Positions 62,037 to 64,000 of a stretch of DNA of 64,000 bases are shown here, in pieces. The position numbers and the translations under genes were made by a program. Source of the stretch: Orthonyx spaldingii (Eukaryota > Chordata > Aves > Passeriformes > Orthonychidae); contig VZTJ01004171.1 in the NCBI GenBank assembly GCA_013397795.1, forward strand, positions 305,901 to 369,900. The letters run 5' to 3'. Numbering within the stretch: position 1 is the stretch's first letter; every line of letters starts with the position of its first letter. Below the pieces are notes generated by a model. The model saw only the letters and a program-made list of their open reading frames with translations, did not search any database and was not told the DNA's origin.

Positions 62037-64000
62037 CTAGAGATTCTTATTTGGCCATGACCTAAGCGCAGAAGGAAAAAAAACCCTCCAATGAATCTGA
62101 ATCAGCTGCCAAATATATATGTATATAAATATCCAAAACACCCTGACTCTTTTAAAAGAGACTTACAGTTCTGTTTTTCTTTCTGTTACATCTCTGTAGA
62201 CCAGGAATGATTCCCAGAGAATGTGGAACCCAAATCAGGCTGAAAATAAAAGAAGCTACTATTATAGTCACATCAAGGCTAAAGCACAGAGGATAAATGA
62301 GATGAGGAAAGCAGTGCCCTGCCAGCTGGAATTTTACCCAACATGTACAGAGGGTAGCAACTTCCTACTTGTTCATTCTTGTACCTTTTACAAGCAATTA
62401 GATTTCAAAAAAGGAATTGTAATTAGACCATAATCAAAATTAATTTCCTCTACAGAGATTTTGATGGATCAGAGCAGACCAATGAAGCCAGTAAGATCTC
62501 TCTTATTTCCTGTAACATCAGGGCTGTCAATACATGAAAAAGCCTAGGTAGTTCACATTTCTCATTTTCTAAGAGACTTTCTGTTAATTATTTAAAATAC
62601 TTCTGACATCTTTAATGTTTAAGGAAATGCTGCTTCTGGTGGAGCAGAATATTTACAGTATCTCTGCACAGATTCTGGACTTGCAAGGTAAATGTCTTGA
62701 AATGTATAGCTATGGGAGAAGACCAATAGTTCTCCTACACCTGCCTGCCTAAGTACACAGGCTTTTGTTTTAGATCTTTATGTAGAATTCTGCAAGGCCC
62801 AACTTAGAATCCATAGAAAAAACAGATGAGAAATGTTTTGTCCATCAACCCCCTCTCAATAAATTACAGTAACATAATAACTGTACACATCATTCATGTT
62901 TACGCTGTCTTAGTTTGAGAATTTATCAGCCCTTTAAACATTTTTTATGTACAGACATTTCTAGTTTCTCCTGGCAGGTTTTATTTTCATTAAAGGCTCT
63001 TTCAGCAATTCAGGAAGGATAAAATAACCCTGTACTCAGGGTTAATGGCAACCATAAAGGTTCTTTACCAGAGTGCTACTGAAAAATTACAGCAAATAAT
63101 CTTCATGAAAATAACTTTGTTCATGTTATGATCTATTACATATTGTCCTTTCTTCATACCAAAAGATTAAACTCAGTTATAACCCAGAATAAGGTCACAT
63201 TCTCACAGTGAATAATATGGGAAGGGGGAGTCGCAGGGAAACATACAACAAAATTCTCATTGAAAGAACAGCACTCACTCAATGAAAAATTTGCAAAAAG
63301 ATTTTTTTTTAAAATTGATTATTCAAAGTGAATGACAGGTTCAACTTCCCATAGTTTCAACTCTTCTGCAAAAACAAGCGAGCAAACAACCTGTATTCAT
63401 GACCTAGCTGAACTTTCTTACTAATCTGAACAGTTTTCATTACAATCATGACTGCTTACATTTCTGTAGTTTGTTAATTTCTCTTATAAGCCCTTACTCA
63501 TCAGAGTTTAATTTTGGTTTTTAGTAAAGAAGGGTCTGATTTTGCATAAAAGACTTGGATTTGGGTCATTTAGACCATATCTGGATTAAATTTCTCCATT
63601 GTAAGACATGTAAACAGGCAGCATGTCTCATGTATTTCAAAGTCATCTATTTTTAAGGTGACCAACTCATCCACTCTTCTTCACAGAGAGCCTTCCTTTT
63701 CACATTCATCTCTATTCCTATAACTTCCTCTGCTCAAGTTTGCCAGCTTTCTGCCTTTGAAAAAAAGCTTTGCTATTGCCTCTGTGCAGTTGTTTCTGTT
63801 ATAGGAAGAGAAGGTTATCTTCATAAAAGTAGAGATCCTGCATACCTGGAGGCTGCACCAGAGATCTGGACTGATGGAATAACCATTTACCTCTTCATTT
63901 ACCAGTAAAAGAACCTGTAAACACTTACTTTATGGTTGGCGAGGTAATAGGTACTCTGGATCCATCTCAACAAATCTTCTGAAGAGCAGTGGCAAAACCA
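62037..64000. other. AT-rich right edge, no gene supported
   Basis: One plus-strand frame (62221-62433, 70 codons) has no recognisable content. At 63929-63978 a minus-strand piece with strong splice sites (TTTTGCCACTGCTCTTCAG and CATAAA/GTAAGT) reads DLLRWIQSTYYLANHK in its only open phase; it could be an exon reaching this gene from outside the window, but 16 codons prove nothing. Confidence 0.35.

Noticed and set aside
42081..63978. A chain of about twenty 16-50 base minus-strand exons that can be joined in phase across 42-64 kb
   Set aside because: Exons this small with ordinary splice signals are expected by chance at this density. The best link in the chain runs into a piece of the LTR at 41472-41528, which proves that phase-consistent joins arise spuriously.

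Overview
The window looks like AT-rich nuclear DNA from a bird, most likely a songbird (passerine). Three kinds of repeat point that way. Two CR1 LINE 3' ends lie near 1.8-2.1 kb. A SINE at about 22.73-22.89 kb has a tRNA-Ile-like body joined to a CR1-type tail, the architecture I know from zebra finch TguSINE1. A solo LTR of a type I recall from Neoaves lies at about 40.81-41.84 kb. There is no operon structure, no ribosomal or intact tRNA gene, no CRISPR array and no retroviral coding region. Family names are from memory, not from a search.

No protein-coding gene could be identified by name. Open frames of 60-168 codons are scattered over both strands, as expected by chance in DNA this AT-rich. 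The best evidence for a gene is on the minus strand. Between 37.5 and 27.36 kb there are five candidate exons (37030-37521, 35489-35652, 30650-30863, 30161-30328, 27356-27493). All have plausible splice sites, their reading phases agree (0-0, 0-2, 2-0, 0-0, 0-stop), and together they could be the 3' end of one gene encoding a leucine-rich, probably helical protein. The largest exon stays in one long reading only if one missing base, one in-frame TGA and one extra base are accepted, so the locus may be a decaying gene, may contain assembly errors, or may be an illusion. Weaker minus-strand candidates lie upstream (39.9, 50.8-51.8, 52.6 and 62.0 kb). Separate ones lie at 9.4-9.6 and 11.8 kb. I also tried to chain many 16-50 base exons across 42-64 kb. 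I rejected that chain because one of its best links falls inside the LTR, which shows how easily such chains arise by chance.

Layout. 1-2.2 kb: a GC-rich patch and two CR1 tails. 2.2-9.4 kb: unique AT-rich DNA with a cluster of homeodomain-type TAATTA sites at 3.65-4.04 kb. 9.4-12.1 kb: two weak minus-strand exon candidates and an A/C-rich patch. 12.1-22.7 kb: mostly featureless, with a striking hairpin at 22.03 kb and the SINE at its right edge. 22.9-27.3 kb: nothing clear apart from an A/C-rich patch. 27.3-40.1 kb: the minus-strand exon candidates. 40.8-41.8 kb: one solo LTR nested inside another, with a 4-base target-site duplication. 42-58 kb: largely unique sequence with a 48-base tandem duplication at 52.45 kb. 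58.43-58.50 kb: 13 T followed by 59 G. 58.5-64 kb: unique sequence with a diverged tandem repeat at 61.4-61.75 kb.
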